Shown: positions 8,925 to 18,869, counted from the first letter of the stretch. The stretch: 64,000 bases of DNA from Sphingobium arseniciresistens (GCA_029167225.1 JARFNK010000018.1:1-64000), one strand, 5' to 3'. Numbers and translations are program-made. The notes: generated by a model from the letters alone, not told the origin.

Positions 8925-9577
8925 GGATGCTTGTCACAGGTGGTCTCGCGCTCGTTGCGACTGTCGGGGCGCTGATCGTCATCGGGCCGATACGCTCGGA
9001 AGCGAAGGATTACGGCCAGGCGGCACAGGCTTTTCCGGTCATTGAGCCCGATCTGCTCACCACGATCGAGAACCGCCTCAAGCGCGCGGAAGCGAGCGGT
9101 GAGCTCGCGCGGACGAACGAGATGTTCGCCAAGCGGGTCGAGGCCAAGGTCCGCCGTCCTGATCCTGTGTCCGGCATCACGCCCGCACGCTCGGCCCGGA
9201 GCTGGGATTTCGATCCCTCGATCACGATGGAGCGCGACATCCGTGATCAGAAGGGCAATCTGATCGCCGCCAAAGGCCAGCGTATTAATCCGCTCGACCT
9301 CGTCGTGATCCGGCAGAACCTCGTCTTCATCGATGGCGACGACGCCGACCAGCTTGCCTGGGCGACGGCACGCTACTCCGACCTCAAGGCCAAGATCATC
9401 TTCGTGAAGGGCTCGCCGATCGAGCAGATGACGGCGAAGAAGCGGCGTTTCTATTTCGATCAGGAAGGAAAGCTCACCTCGCGCTTCGGCATCGAGCACA
9501 CGCCTGCGGTCGTTGCCCAGGCGGGCAAGGTCATGAAGGTCTCCGAGATTGTCCTCAAGGCGGGAGGACCCGGCTGA
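8921..9577 (+). CDS. traW: TraW, F-type pilus assembly protein
   Basis: The 218-aa periplasmic protein has an N-terminal signal sequence and the TraW core, including WDFDPSITMERDIRD, INPLD and FFxDQ-like features (RRFYFDQEGKLTSRFGIEHTP). TraW works with TraU and TrbC in pilus assembly and transfer. The gene lies in the usual W-U-TrbC order, with only one small ORF inserted before traU. The TGA shares a base with the next ATG (TGATG). Confidence 0.92.
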   Translation: MRMLVTGGLALVATVGALIVIGPIRSEAKDYGQAAQAFPVIEPDLLTTIENRLKRAEASGELARTNEMFAKRVEAKVRRPDPVSGITPARSARSWDFDPSITMERDIRDQKGNLIAAKGQRINPLDLVVIRQNLVFIDGDDADQLAWATARYSDLKAKIIFVKGSPIEQMTAKKRRFYFDQEGKLTSRFGIEHTPAVVAQAGKVMKVSEIVLKAGGPG

Positions 9578-9846
9578 TGCCGTTGTGGCTCGACATGCTC
9601 CGCACGCCGATGGCGGCGCCCGAGACCGCCCACCTTCGCCGTCTGCGGCGGATCTGGCAGATGCTGTGCCTTTCGCTTGGCGCCAGCGTCCTGGCCCTGC
9701 AGCCCTTGCTGCGCTTGCTCGGTCGGGCGGCGCCTTGCGCGATTGCCGCGCTGTTCGTCGCGGCGCTGCTGACCACCGCGCTCTACCTAGCGCGCAAGCA
9801 CCGCGCGGACACCGCTTTTCTCGACGTTGCCGGGGAGGATCATTGA
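9577..9846 (+). CDS. Small two-helix membrane protein between traW and traU
   Basis: An 89-aa protein with two hydrophobic segments (about residues 28-49 and 51-70) and a basic N-terminal stretch. It is joined by TGATG overlaps to traW before it and traU after it, which argues strongly for translation as part of the operon. No family was recognised; a role in the inner-membrane platform is inference. Confidence 0.65.
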   Translation: MPLWLDMLRTPMAAPETAHLRRLRRIWQMLCLSLGASVLALQPLLRLLGRAAPCAIAALFVAALLTTALYLARKHRADTAFLDVAGEDH

Positions 9847-10865
9847 TGCGCGCCGTTCGATCCGCTGTGCGGCTGCTCGTGATGATGATCGCGGCCTTCG
9901 TCCTTGCGCCGAGCGCCGAGGCGGCCGGACCGACGTGCCACGGCAAGTTCGTCAATCCGATCACCGACGTCTGCTGGTCCTGTCTTTTCCCGCTATCGGT
10001 GGGCGGCCTCAAGATCTGGCCGAGCAGCCGGCCCGATACCTCCAATCCCGCGTCGCCCATTTGTCTGTGTGGCAGCCCCATTCCGCGGATCGGCATCGCG
10101 GTCGGCTTCTGGGAGCCAGCGCGCCTCGCCGACGTCACGATGAAGCCCTGGTGTTTCCCGAACCTTGGCGGCATCCGCATCGCGCCCGGCTTCGACATCG
10201 GCCAGGGCTATCTGGCCGGTCCCTCGATGGTTGGCGGGCGATCCCAAAGCACCGCCAAGTGGCACGTCCACTGGTATGTCTATCCGCTGCTCTACTGGAT
10301 GGAGATCCTGACCGACTTCGTCTGCTTCGAGCAGGCCAGCTTCGACATCGCCTACATGACCGAGATCGATCCGCTCTGGCAGGACGACTCGCTGACGGCG
10401 CTGATCAACCCGGAGGCGATCGTCTTCGCCAATCCGATCGCGCAGGTCGCCTGTGCCGGCGACTGCATCGCCGGCACCGTCCATCTCCCGCTCGATCCGC
10501 TGTTCTGGTGCGCGGGCTGCCAAGGCAGCATGTACCCGCTCAATGGAAACGTTCCGTCCTCCATCGGGCACGTCCAATCCTCGCGGCTCGCGCTGTCGCG
10601 CTTTGCCTACAAGATGCACCGGGAGGCGCTGGCCTGGGGGACGATGGGGTCGGCGGGGCTCTGCAAGAAGTACCTCATGCCGATCATGCGGAAGCAGCAA
10701 TACCGCTTCCAGATGGTCAATCCGATCCCGACGGTGAGCGGCCGCTTCGCTTGCTCGGCGATCGGGGCTTCCACCATGCCGCCTGACGCAGGTCGCGCCT
10801 ATCCCGCCGGCGGGGAGGACATGGGCTACCTCGTCTGGCGCAAGCGCAACTGCTGCGTGCTTTAG
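9846..10865 (+). CDS. traU: TraU, F-type pilus assembly/DNA transfer protein
   Basis: The ATG overlaps the preceding TGA. The 339-aa product has a cleavable signal ending AEAAG and many paired cysteines (CHGKF, CWSC, CLCG, CAGDC, CAGC, NCC near the end), the pattern of TraU, which is disulfide-rich and periplasmic. It acts with TraW and TrbC. The abundance of cysteines explains the need for the DsbC-like and TraF thiol proteins in the operon. Confidence 0.94.
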   Translation: MRAVRSAVRLLVMMIAAFVLAPSAEAAGPTCHGKFVNPITDVCWSCLFPLSVGGLKIWPSSRPDTSNPASPICLCGSPIPRIGIAVGFWEPARLADVTMKPWCFPNLGGIRIAPGFDIGQGYLAGPSMVGGRSQSTAKWHVHWYVYPLLYWMEILTDFVCFEQASFDIAYMTEIDPLWQDDSLTALINPEAIVFANPIAQVACAGDCIAGTVHLPLDPLFWCAGCQGSMYPLNGNVPSSIGHVQSSRLALSRFAYKMHREALAWGTMGSAGLCKKYLMPIMRKQQYRFQMVNPIPTVSGRFACSAIGASTMPPDAGRAYPAGGEDMGYLVWRKRNCCVL

Positions 10866-10876
10866 GGAGGCGATCG

Positions 10877-11623
10877 ATGCGTGCGTATCTTTGGGGTTCT
10901 GCTGCAATTGTCGCCGTCGCCAGCGTGACAGCACTGCTTGCCCAGACCGTCGACGGTATCGATGTCCAGGCGATCAAGCAGCGCTCGGCTGATCTCCAGG
11001 CCGATGCCGAGGCCTTCGTCAACCAGGTGAAGGACCGGGGCGATGCCTTCCGCGAGGATGCGGCACAGTCTCGCGACGCCGGAATGGCGAACATGCAGCG
11101 GATCGCGAAGAGCGATCTGCCCAAGGGTCCGGCCGGTCCCGTCGATTTCGACGAAATCGTGGCCGGCGCTGCCTCGAACGCGACAGCGGGGAAGGGGGAG
11201 GCCCCTCAGCTTATCGTCTTCGCCAGCCTGTCGATGCCGCCGCAGTCGCTCAAGAGGCTGATCGCCGATACCGCCAAAGCCGGCGGGGTGGTCGTCTTCC
11301 GCGGATTTCCGAACAATTCGATGAAAGAGTTCGCGGGCCAGCTCGGCAAGATCGTCGACCGGCAGGACGATTTCGCCAATGTCGGCATCGACCCGCGCCT
11401 TTTCCGCGCGTTCGATGTGCAGGCGGTGCCGACCTATGTCGCGGTCTCGTCGGACTTCGACCTGTGCGCCGGATTTTCCTGCCAGACGAAGGTGCCGCCT
11501 TATGACCGGCTCGTCGGCAACGTCTCGGTCGGATATGCGCTCGAGCAGTTCGCCGACGGCAATGGTCCCGGTGCGCGGATCGCCGCTGTTGGCCTTTCCA
11601 ACATGCGCAAGATTGCCCCGTGA
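10877..11623 (+). CDS. trbC: TrbC, F-type pilus assembly protein
   Basis: The 248-aa protein has an N-terminal signal, a helical Ala/Gln/Asp-rich segment (about 30-75), and a thioredoxin-like TrbC domain with LIVFASLSMPPQSLK and a cis-Pro-like VPTYV motif but no CXXC. It starts 11 bases after traU behind GGGAGG. It overlaps traN by four bases (GTGA). TrbC-TraW pairs or fusions are known in F-type systems. Confidence 0.9.
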   Translation: MRAYLWGSAAIVAVASVTALLAQTVDGIDVQAIKQRSADLQADAEAFVNQVKDRGDAFREDAAQSRDAGMANMQRIAKSDLPKGPAGPVDFDEIVAGAASNATAGKGEAPQLIVFASLSMPPQSLKRLIADTAKAGGVVVFRGFPNNSMKEFAGQLGKIVDRQDDFANVGIDPRLFRAFDVQAVPTYVAVSSDFDLCAGFSCQTKVPPYDRLVGNVSVGYALEQFADGNGPGARIAAVGLSNMRKIAP

Positions 11624-13485
11624 GGCGCGCTGTTGTCTCTGCCTTGCTGTTCACTGCCCTGGCGCTGGGATCGCCGGCATCAGGGCAGATGACGCTCGAT
11701 GAGGCACGGCAGGAAGGCAAGGCGCTCGGCACCGAGAAGCGGAACGACTCCACGCTGGTGCCGTCGAACGATGCCCAGGCGGCCGCGGTCCCGGGCTATT
11801 CGGGCACAAGCCTGCCCGAGGGCTCCTACTTCAACGATCCCGAGAGGCTCGAGGCGGCTGCCCAGTCGGCCAAGTCGTCGAACGAGCAGTACCGGATCAC
11901 GACCGATGCGGATCGCACGCGGGCCACGTTCAGCAATTCCGAGATCCTCTCGACGACGGCGCGCGCGACGTCGGTCGAGAACGACCCGTCCACATATCTC
12001 GCGGGAGAGGAATATAGCAGTAGCGGAGGCTCGTGCGTCCCCTTGCCGCCCGCGACCGGCAGCGCCGGCTACTACGAGGCAAGCTGCAACGCGGGGAGCA
12101 AGGTCACTACTGAGTCGCGAACCTGCGACGTTACCCTCGATGTTCGTGCCGAGCCGCGGACGGTCTACATCTATTATACGGGCCGGCTGAGCTTCCTGCC
12201 GACCGATGGCGGCCCCTATCCCGCGCGCGCCGCGTTCGACGACGAGATCGCGTCCGGCGTTTGCTGGGAAAGCCGGGTTATCGACTATTGCGACAATATG
12301 AGCGCCTATGGCTATACGGCGGCGCCCAACTGCAAGAGCCTTGGCCATACCGCCGTCGAGGTCAAATGCACGGCCGAGGCCCAGGGGATCACGCCCGGCG
12401 AATACCATCCGGGGTATGTGCTCGCGACCGGCAACTATTGGCTGACCAAGCAGGACGAGGCGGCGGTTCCGGTCGTGGCGCGGAACGAAGGGCTGTGTGC
12501 CGCCAACGCCGCTGACGCGAACTGCACGCTCGAGACGGAGGTCTGCACTTCCAGCGATCCGGTGACCAGGATCGTCAATGGTGTTCCCGTCACCCAGCCC
12601 TGCTGGGCATGGCAGCGCACCTATCAGTGTCATCGCATTTCGTCCGCCAATGACTGCGGTGATCTCGAAGCGAACGGCAGCTGCACGTACCTTCGGACCG
12701 AATGCCTCGACGAGGAACCGGACGGGAGTCCCTGCAAGGTTGAGAACCGGGTCTATAAATGCCCGACGCCGTCAGGCGGCACGAGCGATGCGCCGCAATA
12801 TATCTGCGGCGACGACGTCTATTGCATTAACGGCGACTGCGAGCCGATCGTTCGCGAAGCCTCCACCGAGTTCAAGGACGCGCTGGTCGCTCTCCATTCG
12901 ATCGACCAGGCGGGTAAGGAGTTCGACGAGAATAATTTCACCGTCTTCAAGGGCAGTCGTGAAACCTGCCACAAGCCGGTGTTCGGGCTTATCAACTGCT
13001 GCGCGGGCAAGACATCAGGCCTCCTGACGGTGGGAGCAGGCGCCGCGGCGCTGGCGGGTGGCCCCGCCGCGATCGCAGCGCTGGCGACGCCGTTCCTGAC
13101 ATTGTTCGCCTGTTCGCAGTCCGAGATGCAACTCGACATCAAGGATCGAATGGGCCTCTGCCACAATCTGGGCACCTATTGCTCGTCGAGCTTCCTCGGC
13201 ATTTGCAGTACGCGCCGCACCGCCTATTGCTGTTTCGAGAGCAAGCTCAGCCGCGTTCTTCAGGAGCAGGGTCGTCCTCAACTGGGCAAGGCCTGGGGCA
13301 CCGCCAAGAAAGAGCAGTGCCTCGGGTTCACGATCGACGAGTTTTCCCGTCTCGACCTGTCGGTGATGGATTTCACCGAGGTCTACGCGGACTTCATGGA
13401 TGCGGCCAAGCTGCCCGATGAGGTCCAGACCATGACCGAAATCCAGCAGAAGATTCAGAACTATTACGACCTTCACGGCAAGTGA
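11620..13485 (+). CDS. traN: TraN, mating-pair stabilisation outer-membrane protein
   Basis: The GTG start overlaps the trbC TGA. The 621-aa protein has a signal peptide ending SPASGQ and more than 25 cysteines arranged as in TraN (for example CVPLPP, CDVTLDV, CWAWQRTYQC, NCC and CCFES). TraN sits in the outer membrane and contacts recipient-cell receptors during mating. It has the usual length for the family (about 600 aa). Confidence 0.93.
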   Translation: MRRAVVSALLFTALALGSPASGQMTLDEARQEGKALGTEKRNDSTLVPSNDAQAAAVPGYSGTSLPEGSYFNDPERLEAAAQSAKSSNEQYRITTDADRTRATFSNSEILSTTARATSVENDPSTYLAGEEYSSSGGSCVPLPPATGSAGYYEASCNAGSKVTTESRTCDVTLDVRAEPRTVYIYYTGRLSFLPTDGGPYPARAAFDDEIASGVCWESRVIDYCDNMSAYGYTAAPNCKSLGHTAVEVKCTAEAQGITPGEYHPGYVLATGNYWLTKQDEAAVPVVARNEGLCAANAADANCTLETEVCTSSDPVTRIVNGVPVTQPCWAWQRTYQCHRISSANDCGDLEANGSCTYLRTECLDEEPDGSPCKVENRVYKCPTPSGGTSDAPQYICGDDVYCINGDCEPIVREASTEFKDALVALHSIDQAGKEFDENNFTVFKGSRETCHKPVFGLINCCAGKTSGLLTVGAGAAALAGGPAAIAALATPFLTLFACSQSEMQLDIKDRMGLCHNLGTYCSSSFLGICSTRRTAYCCFESKLSRVLQEQGRPQLGKAWGTAKKEQCLGFTIDEFSRLDLSVMDFTEVYADFMDAAKLPDEVQTMTEIQQKIQNYYDLHGK

Positions 13486-13756
13486 GATGGGCGAAACCCA
13501 TCTCCTTGCCGCGGACCCGCAGCACCAGCCCAAGGACATAGGACCATGCCGTTCATCATCATCGAGCTGCCTGCCCTTCTTGCATCACTCACGGTGCAAC
13601 CCGTGACGGCAGTGCAACCCCATCGTTGCGGTACGCCTCCTGCCAGCGTCGCCGATTGCTGCGTCCACTTCGCTGCCTTTGATGGCGGGACGGAAACCGC
13701 TCCTCCCATCCATTCTTCCGCGCATTCCGCCTCAGCTGGTGAAAGGACGATGAGCG
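13486..13756 (+). other. Gap between traN and traF
   Basis: This is the only sizeable break in the transfer operon (271 bases). A 75-codon open frame (13546-13773) begins MPFIIIELPALL, but it runs into traF by 17 bases, has poor composition and no recognised family, so it is not called as a gene. A direct repeat ACGGTGCAACCCG / ACGGCAGTGCAACCCC lies at about 13591-13621. No clear terminator or promoter was seen. Confidence 0.4.
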
Positions 13757-14575
13757 ATGTCGATGAGCGCTAGACTTTCGATGCTGGTCGCCCTGGGCAT
13801 TGGCCTGGCGCCGCCGCTGATGGCGCAGGACGCTCTGTCGTCTTCCGATGTGATCGAGCAGAGCAGGCCCGACGATTTCTACTGCGGGGAACGCAAGCTT
13901 GGCGAGTGGTTCTATTGCGACAAGCCGAAGGCCGTGCCGCGAGAGGCGCCGGCCGCACCGCCTCAGCCGAGCGCGGTGGATCGCATGGCGGCGGTCTCCA
14001 GGCATCTCGATGAATTGAAGGCGAAGGCGATCCTCGAACCGTCGGAAGAGAACGTCATCGCCTACGTCCGCTTCCAGCGCGAGCAACTCGACCGGGCGTC
14101 GACCTTCTCGGACGTCTGGCAGCGTGCGCTGTGGCAGAACCCGGACATCGACTACACGCTGCAAAGGCCGGTCTCGACGGTCGGCAAGCGCGCCTGGCTC
14201 GATAATCGCAAGGCCGATCGCGACGCGGTGCTCACCAATCTCGGTCAGCGGTACGGGCTCTTTTACTTCTTCGCGCAGAGCTGCGGCGCCTGCGAGCTGT
14301 TCGCGCCGATCCTGCGCTCGGTCACCGACAGTCACCGCATGGCGGTGATGGCCGTGTCGATGGACGGCGGCCCGAGCCGGGACTTCCCGAACTATGTCGT
14401 CGACTCCGGTCAGCGTGCGCGGATGGGCGTACCAGGCAATGAAACGCCGGCGCTTGTTTTGTTCGACACGGCGACCAGGCGGACCATTCCGATCGGCTAC
14501 GGCATCCTCAGCGCGGATGAGATCATGGATCGCATCTTCACGCTCACGAACACCAAGGTGGGGAGCGATTACTGA
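13757..14575 (+). CDS. traF: TraF, thioredoxin-like conjugal protein
   Basis: A 272-aa secreted protein: signal peptide (about residues 1-23, ending LMAQD), a helical linker, and a C-terminal thioredoxin fold with the CXXC pair in SCGACELF and a cis-Pro at ETPAL. F-type TraF proteins are periplasmic and needed for pilus assembly; those with CXXC probably catalyse disulfide formation in TraN, TraU and TraH. It overlaps traH by one base (TGATG). Confidence 0.92.
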   Translation: MSMSARLSMLVALGIGLAPPLMAQDALSSSDVIEQSRPDDFYCGERKLGEWFYCDKPKAVPREAPAAPPQPSAVDRMAAVSRHLDELKAKAILEPSEENVIAYVRFQREQLDRASTFSDVWQRALWQNPDIDYTLQRPVSTVGKRAWLDNRKADRDAVLTNLGQRYGLFYFFAQSCGACELFAPILRSVTDSHRMAVMAVSMDGGPSRDFPNYVVDSGQRARMGVPGNETPALVLFDTATRRTIPIGYGILSADEIMDRIFTLTNTKVGSDY

Positions 14576-16041
14576 TGGCACAGCATCCTGGCAGAGCGCG
14601 TGCGCGCCGCTTTTTCCGTTCGGCGGGCGCCTCGATGGCGATCCTAGCCGCTCTCAATTTCGCGATTGTCGGCGTGGCGCGCGCCGACGTCGCCTCCGAG
14701 ATGAACAACTTTTTCTCGGACGCGGGCGGGGCGGCTAATGTCACCGGCCCTTCGGCGTTCCAGGGACAATCCGCCGGCTACTACTCGCTAGGCAATGTCT
14801 GGACGCGTTTCCCGCAGAAAAGCGTGCAACCGTTCAATCTTCAGCTTCCCAGCGCCCGGGCGGGCTGCGGCGGCATCGACCTGTTCTCGGGTAGCTTCTC
14901 GTTCATCAACGCCTCCGAGATCGTGGCCATGCTGAAGGCGACAGCCAACAATGCGCTCGGCTTTGCCTTCAAGCTCGCCATCGATTCCGTGTCGCCCGAG
15001 ATCGGCAAGGTCATGGACGAGTTCAGCCAGAAGGCACAGCTTCTCAACCAGATGAACATCTCGAGCTGCGAGACGGCGCAGGCGCTGGTTGGCGGCATTT
15101 GGCCGCAGATGGAGACGACGCGTGCGACGATCTGCGAGGCGGTCGGTAATAGCCAGGGCGTGTTCTCTGACTGGGCGGCTTCCCGCCAGGGCTGCAACAA
15201 CGGCAACAGGCGCGATTCCACGATTGCCGGCAACACCGACGCATCGATGAAGGATCAGCTGGTCGGCGAGCCGCATAACTATACCTGGGAGGCTCTCAAG
15301 AAATCGGCCAAGTTCGGCGCGTTCGACCAGTCCTTCTCGGAATATATCATGACGCTGGTGGGCACGGTCGTGACGACGCCATCGACCGATCCGAGCGTCG
15401 GCGGCAAGGTGGTGATGTTCGGCCCGGCCGAAGAGGCCGTCGTGACCGCCCTCCTCGACGGCACCGCCGACGCACCGGCCGTGAAGATGCTCAAGTGCAA
15501 CGACGAGAATTGCTACGATGTCGGTGAGCAGACGCTGTCGGTGCCCGCTTCCTCCGCACTTCGGCCTCGCATCGCGGCGATGATCAAATCGATGAGCGAC
15601 AAGATCCGCTCCGACACCCCGCTCAACGCCGCCGAGAAGCAACTCCTGAACCTGGCGACTGTGCCGATCTACAAGATCCTCGCGGTGCAGGCCTATGCGC
15701 ATTACGCGCTCACCGACGGCGAGATCCAGACGCTCTCTGAAATCGTGGCGGTCGATCTTCTATCCGCGATGCTCGACAACATGCTGGACCGGGTCGAGCA
15801 GGCGAAGGTCCACTACCAGACCTTCGATCAGGAGACTGCGACCCAGTGGAAGCAGCAAATCGCGGCGACCCGCGCGAAGTTCAGCCAGCGAGATGTCCGG
15901 CTGAATAACAAGCTGCAGGTGACCATGCAGATCATCAACCGCAGCATCATGCTGGAATCGACGCTGCAGAACTCGATGACGCCGGGCATGGCCTCCGCGC
16001 TCAATTTCTCGCGCGGCCTGAACGCGCAGGGACTGAACTAA
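14575..16041 (+). CDS. traH: TraH, F-type pilus assembly protein
   Basis: The 488-aa protein has a signal peptide (basic N-terminus, core at about residues 20-36, ending ARAD) and TraH signatures such as MNNFFSDAGGAANVTGP, CGGIDLFSGSFSFI and SSCETAQALVGG. TraH is periplasmic, associated with the outer membrane, and required for pilus extension together with TraF, TraU, TraW and TrbC. Length fits the family (about 460 aa). Confidence 0.94.
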   Translation: MAQHPGRARARRFFRSAGASMAILAALNFAIVGVARADVASEMNNFFSDAGGAANVTGPSAFQGQSAGYYSLGNVWTRFPQKSVQPFNLQLPSARAGCGGIDLFSGSFSFINASEIVAMLKATANNALGFAFKLAIDSVSPEIGKVMDEFSQKAQLLNQMNISSCETAQALVGGIWPQMETTRATICEAVGNSQGVFSDWAASRQGCNNGNRRDSTIAGNTDASMKDQLVGEPHNYTWEALKKSAKFGAFDQSFSEYIMTLVGTVVTTPSTDPSVGGKVVMFGPAEEAVVTALLDGTADAPAVKMLKCNDENCYDVGEQTLSVPASSALRPRIAAMIKSMSDKIRSDTPLNAAEKQLLNLATVPIYKILAVQAYAHYALTDGEIQTLSEIVAVDLLSAMLDNMLDRVEQAKVHYQTFDQETATQWKQQIAATRAKFSQRDVRLNNKLQVTMQIINRSIMLESTLQNSMTPGMASALNFSRGLNAQGLN

Positions 16042-16056
16042 GGCGGGGGCGCGGCG

Positions 16057-18867
16057 ATGCTGGAGGTCTTCACGGTCGGCGGCGGCGAGTATCTCGTCAA
16101 CGTGTTCAACGCCGTCGCGGCCTGGTCCGGGGGAGGGGGCTATCGCTCTCTCCTGCGGGTCGTGATGGTGATGGGTCTCATCTACTCGCTGCTCGTTGTC
16201 GCCTTCACGCTCAACTACAAGGCGTGGATGAACTGGTTCTTGCAGGCGACGGCTATCTACCTTTGCCTGATGGTGCCAACGGTCAGCATCAAGGTCACCG
16301 ATCGCATCAACCCCAGTCTCGCGCCGGCGACCATAGACAACGTGCCGATGGGCCTGGGTGTGCTGGCCAGCTTTACCACGCAAATCGGCGACTGGCTGAC
16401 CCGCACGGCCGAGACCGTCTTCGTCATGCCGAGCGAGCTTAACTACTCCAGCAACGGCATGGTCTATGGCGCGCGCCTGTTCGACGCGACCCGCAATTTC
16501 GTGGTGAGGGACGCCGAGTTCTCCACCAATCTCGAGAGCCACTTCAAGAACTGCGTCTTCGGCGACGTGATGCTCTACCAGAAGTCGCTCACCAATCTCG
16601 CGAAGGCGCCTGATCTGTGGGCGGCGATAGGGCCGGGGTCGGAAGCGCGCTCCCAGGAATGGCTGGAGCGGCAGGGCGACGGCACAGTCCAGAACTTCAT
16701 CGTCACCTGCCGCCAGGCCTATCAGGCGCTCGACGCGCAATGGGCGCCGATGATCGAGGCGAACGCGCCGCTGTGGGGGAAGGAGGTCTATCCCAAGCTT
16801 AGCAATGCGTTGGCGGCCGACAAGCTGAAGCATGACGTGCCGGTCGTGAACGCTGCCTTCACCGGGTCGGGCAGCAACTTCACCGAGACGATGCGGCAGA
16901 ACACCGCGATCAATGCCTTCATGCAGGCGCGCAACAGCATGGCGGGCGGCAGCGGCGCTGCGGCGATCGACACATTTGCCCAGACCCGTGCCGACATTCA
17001 GGCGCGCAACACCTATAATTCGATCGCGCAGCAGGCGATGGCCTGGGTGCCGATCCTCAATATCGTCCTGACCGTCGTCTTCTTCGCGATGTTCCCGGTG
17101 ATTTTCCCGCTGTTTCTCATGCCGCAAACGGGTGTCGGCACGCTCAAGGGCTATGCCATGGGCTTTTTCTATCTGGCAGCCTGGGGTCCGCTCTACGTCA
17201 TCCTGCATATGATCTGCATGACCAGGGCGGAGTCTGCGGCCAACGGCGTGGCCGGGGGAGGGGTGACGCTCGGCAGTTATGCCGGCATCGGGGCGGTCAA
17301 CGGCGAGACGGCGACGATTGCGGGCTTCATGCTGATGAGCGTGCCCTTCCTTGCGGCCGGTCTCGCGCGCGGCGCAATGTCGATCGCGGGACAGTCCATG
17401 TCGATGCTGGCGCCCGCTCAGAATGCGGCGGAGGCGGCCGCGCTCGAGCAGACTACCGGCAACTATTCCTATGGCAATGTGAGCTGGGCCAACTCGACCT
17501 CGAACATGCGCCAGGCCGACCAATGGACCACGGCACCGAGCTATATGGGCGGTGCGCCGAGCATCGGCTGGCGCCAGGATAATGGTGCGATGATCAACGG
17601 GTTCGGCAATGGGCAGGACGTGTTCGACACGTCCGGCGCAATCTCGCGCCTCGGCTTCACGCCGACGATGACGACCGGTTCGGTCGCGGAATGGCGCGAG
17701 ATGGCGAGCGAGGCGCACCGGCAGTCGCAGGCCTATGAGAATGCCGCGGCCGAAATCCTGACCGCCACCCACGCCAATCGGAGCGCCTTCGGCACCTCAA
17801 CCGAGCGGTCGTCGGGTTGGGATTCGAGCAGCGGGCGTCAGGCGAACACATCCGTGGAGCAGTTCGATCGGAAAACCGGTAGTAGTACGCAGGGCACCGA
17901 GGAGCGCTCGACAATTTCCCAAGGGCAACGCGTCGCCCAAGGTCATGATCGACTGGCTCAAACCAATGATCAAATTTCCGGCGGGATCTCAGCCAACATT
18001 GGAGGACGTCAGGTCGCCGGACAGGGTGGTGGTCGTGGAGGGGCGGCGGGACGTTTGCCAGGTTTGAGCGGGGGTGTTTCGTGGACCGGCAGTCAGCAAG
18101 ACAGTCTGCGCTATGGCACGGATGAGACCCGCGGCAGGGATGATGCCAACACTTCGTCGAGCGGAGTGCGGGATGAACATTCAAGCGGTAGCGGTGCGTC
18201 TATGTCTGACGGGACATATTCGCGCAGCGGGAGCTTCAGCCGGGCATCGGCCACATCGTCCGCTTCAGCGAGCACCGAGGACTCGCTGGCTCTGGCAAAA
18301 TCCTATTCGGAAACGGCGCGTCGGCTTGAGGAACTCTCCCAGCAACTGTCGCGCGATGCCAGCTATGCCGAGACGCATGGCATGCAGCTCAGCGAGAATC
18401 TGAGCCAGGATCTCGCGCAATGGTATCGGCACCAGCAGGTCGAGAATCCGGGCCTCGATGCGCCCGAGCTGTGGGCGACGGATCTCACCGACCAGCAGCG
18501 GCTCGTGCGGCAGGAGATGATCACGCGGTGGGTGCATGACAAACAGGAGGGCATTCGGGCCGAGATCGAGGGCCGCCTCCATGATCCAAACCTTGTCGAT
18601 GTCAGTCGACCGAGTGTCTCGAGCGCGGCGGACGTCAGGGGATCCTACCGGCCGCACGGCCCCGGGCGCTTATCCGCGGGCCCCTCCGGCGGCGGCGATG
18701 TGGGCGCCGCCGCGATCATCGAGGCTGGCAAGACCGAACTCAGCGGCGATCGTGCGGCTGCACAAGCGATGCGCGGGCAGCGCGTGCAGGGTGCTGCCGA
18801 TCTGGAGCAGGAAGTGAACCGCGATCATGATCACGGCTTCTTCCAGGATCCGAAGCTACGTGAATAG
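16057..18867 (+). CDS. traG: TraG, pilus assembly and mating-pair stabilisation protein
   Basis: A 936-aa protein with an AGGCGGGGG ribosome-binding site 10 bases before its ATG. The N-terminal half holds five clear membrane segments (about residues 30-52, 57-75, 328-350, 365-388 and 423-440). The C-terminal part is a long Ser/Gly/Gln-rich and then helical periplasmic domain (to the LSEN LSQDLAQWYR region). In F, the N-domain serves pilus assembly and the C-domain stabilises mating pairs and entry exclusion. It is the last tra gene here. Confidence 0.92.
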   Translation: MLEVFTVGGGEYLVNVFNAVAAWSGGGGYRSLLRVVMVMGLIYSLLVVAFTLNYKAWMNWFLQATAIYLCLMVPTVSIKVTDRINPSLAPATIDNVPMGLGVLASFTTQIGDWLTRTAETVFVMPSELNYSSNGMVYGARLFDATRNFVVRDAEFSTNLESHFKNCVFGDVMLYQKSLTNLAKAPDLWAAIGPGSEARSQEWLERQGDGTVQNFIVTCRQAYQALDAQWAPMIEANAPLWGKEVYPKLSNALAADKLKHDVPVVNAAFTGSGSNFTETMRQNTAINAFMQARNSMAGGSGAAAIDTFAQTRADIQARNTYNSIAQQAMAWVPILNIVLTVVFFAMFPVIFPLFLMPQTGVGTLKGYAMGFFYLAAWGPLYVILHMICMTRAESAANGVAGGGVTLGSYAGIGAVNGETATIAGFMLMSVPFLAAGLARGAMSIAGQSMSMLAPAQNAAEAAALEQTTGNYSYGNVSWANSTSNMRQADQWTTAPSYMGGAPSIGWRQDNGAMINGFGNGQDVFDTSGAISRLGFTPTMTTGSVAEWREMASEAHRQSQAYENAAAEILTATHANRSAFGTSTERSSGWDSSSGRQANTSVEQFDRKTGSSTQGTEERSTISQGQRVAQGHDRLAQTNDQISGGISANIGGRQVAGQGGGRGGAAGRLPGLSGGVSWTGSQQDSLRYGTDETRGRDDANTSSSGVRDEHSSGSGASMSDGTYSRSGSFSRASATSSASASTEDSLALAKSYSETARRLEELSQQLSRDASYAETHGMQLSENLSQDLAQWYRHQQVENPGLDAPELWATDLTDQQRLVRQEMITRWVHDKQEGIRAEIEGRLHDPNLVDVSRPSVSSAADVRGSYRPHGPGRLSAGPSGGGDVGAAAIIEAGKTELSGDRAAAQAMRGQRVQGAADLEQEVNRDHDHGFFQDPKLRE

Positions 18868-18869
18868 TA

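Noticed and set aside
8861..10198. 445-codon minus-strand frame
   Set aside because: Antisense to traW, the small ORF and traU, all of which are well supported by operon overlaps.
13546..13773. 75-codon ORF between traN and traF
   Set aside because: Overlaps traF, no convincing composition or family; described only as gap content.
15760..17772. 670-codon open frame on the minus strand
   Set aside because: Antisense to traH/traG with shadow composition and no recognisable motifs.
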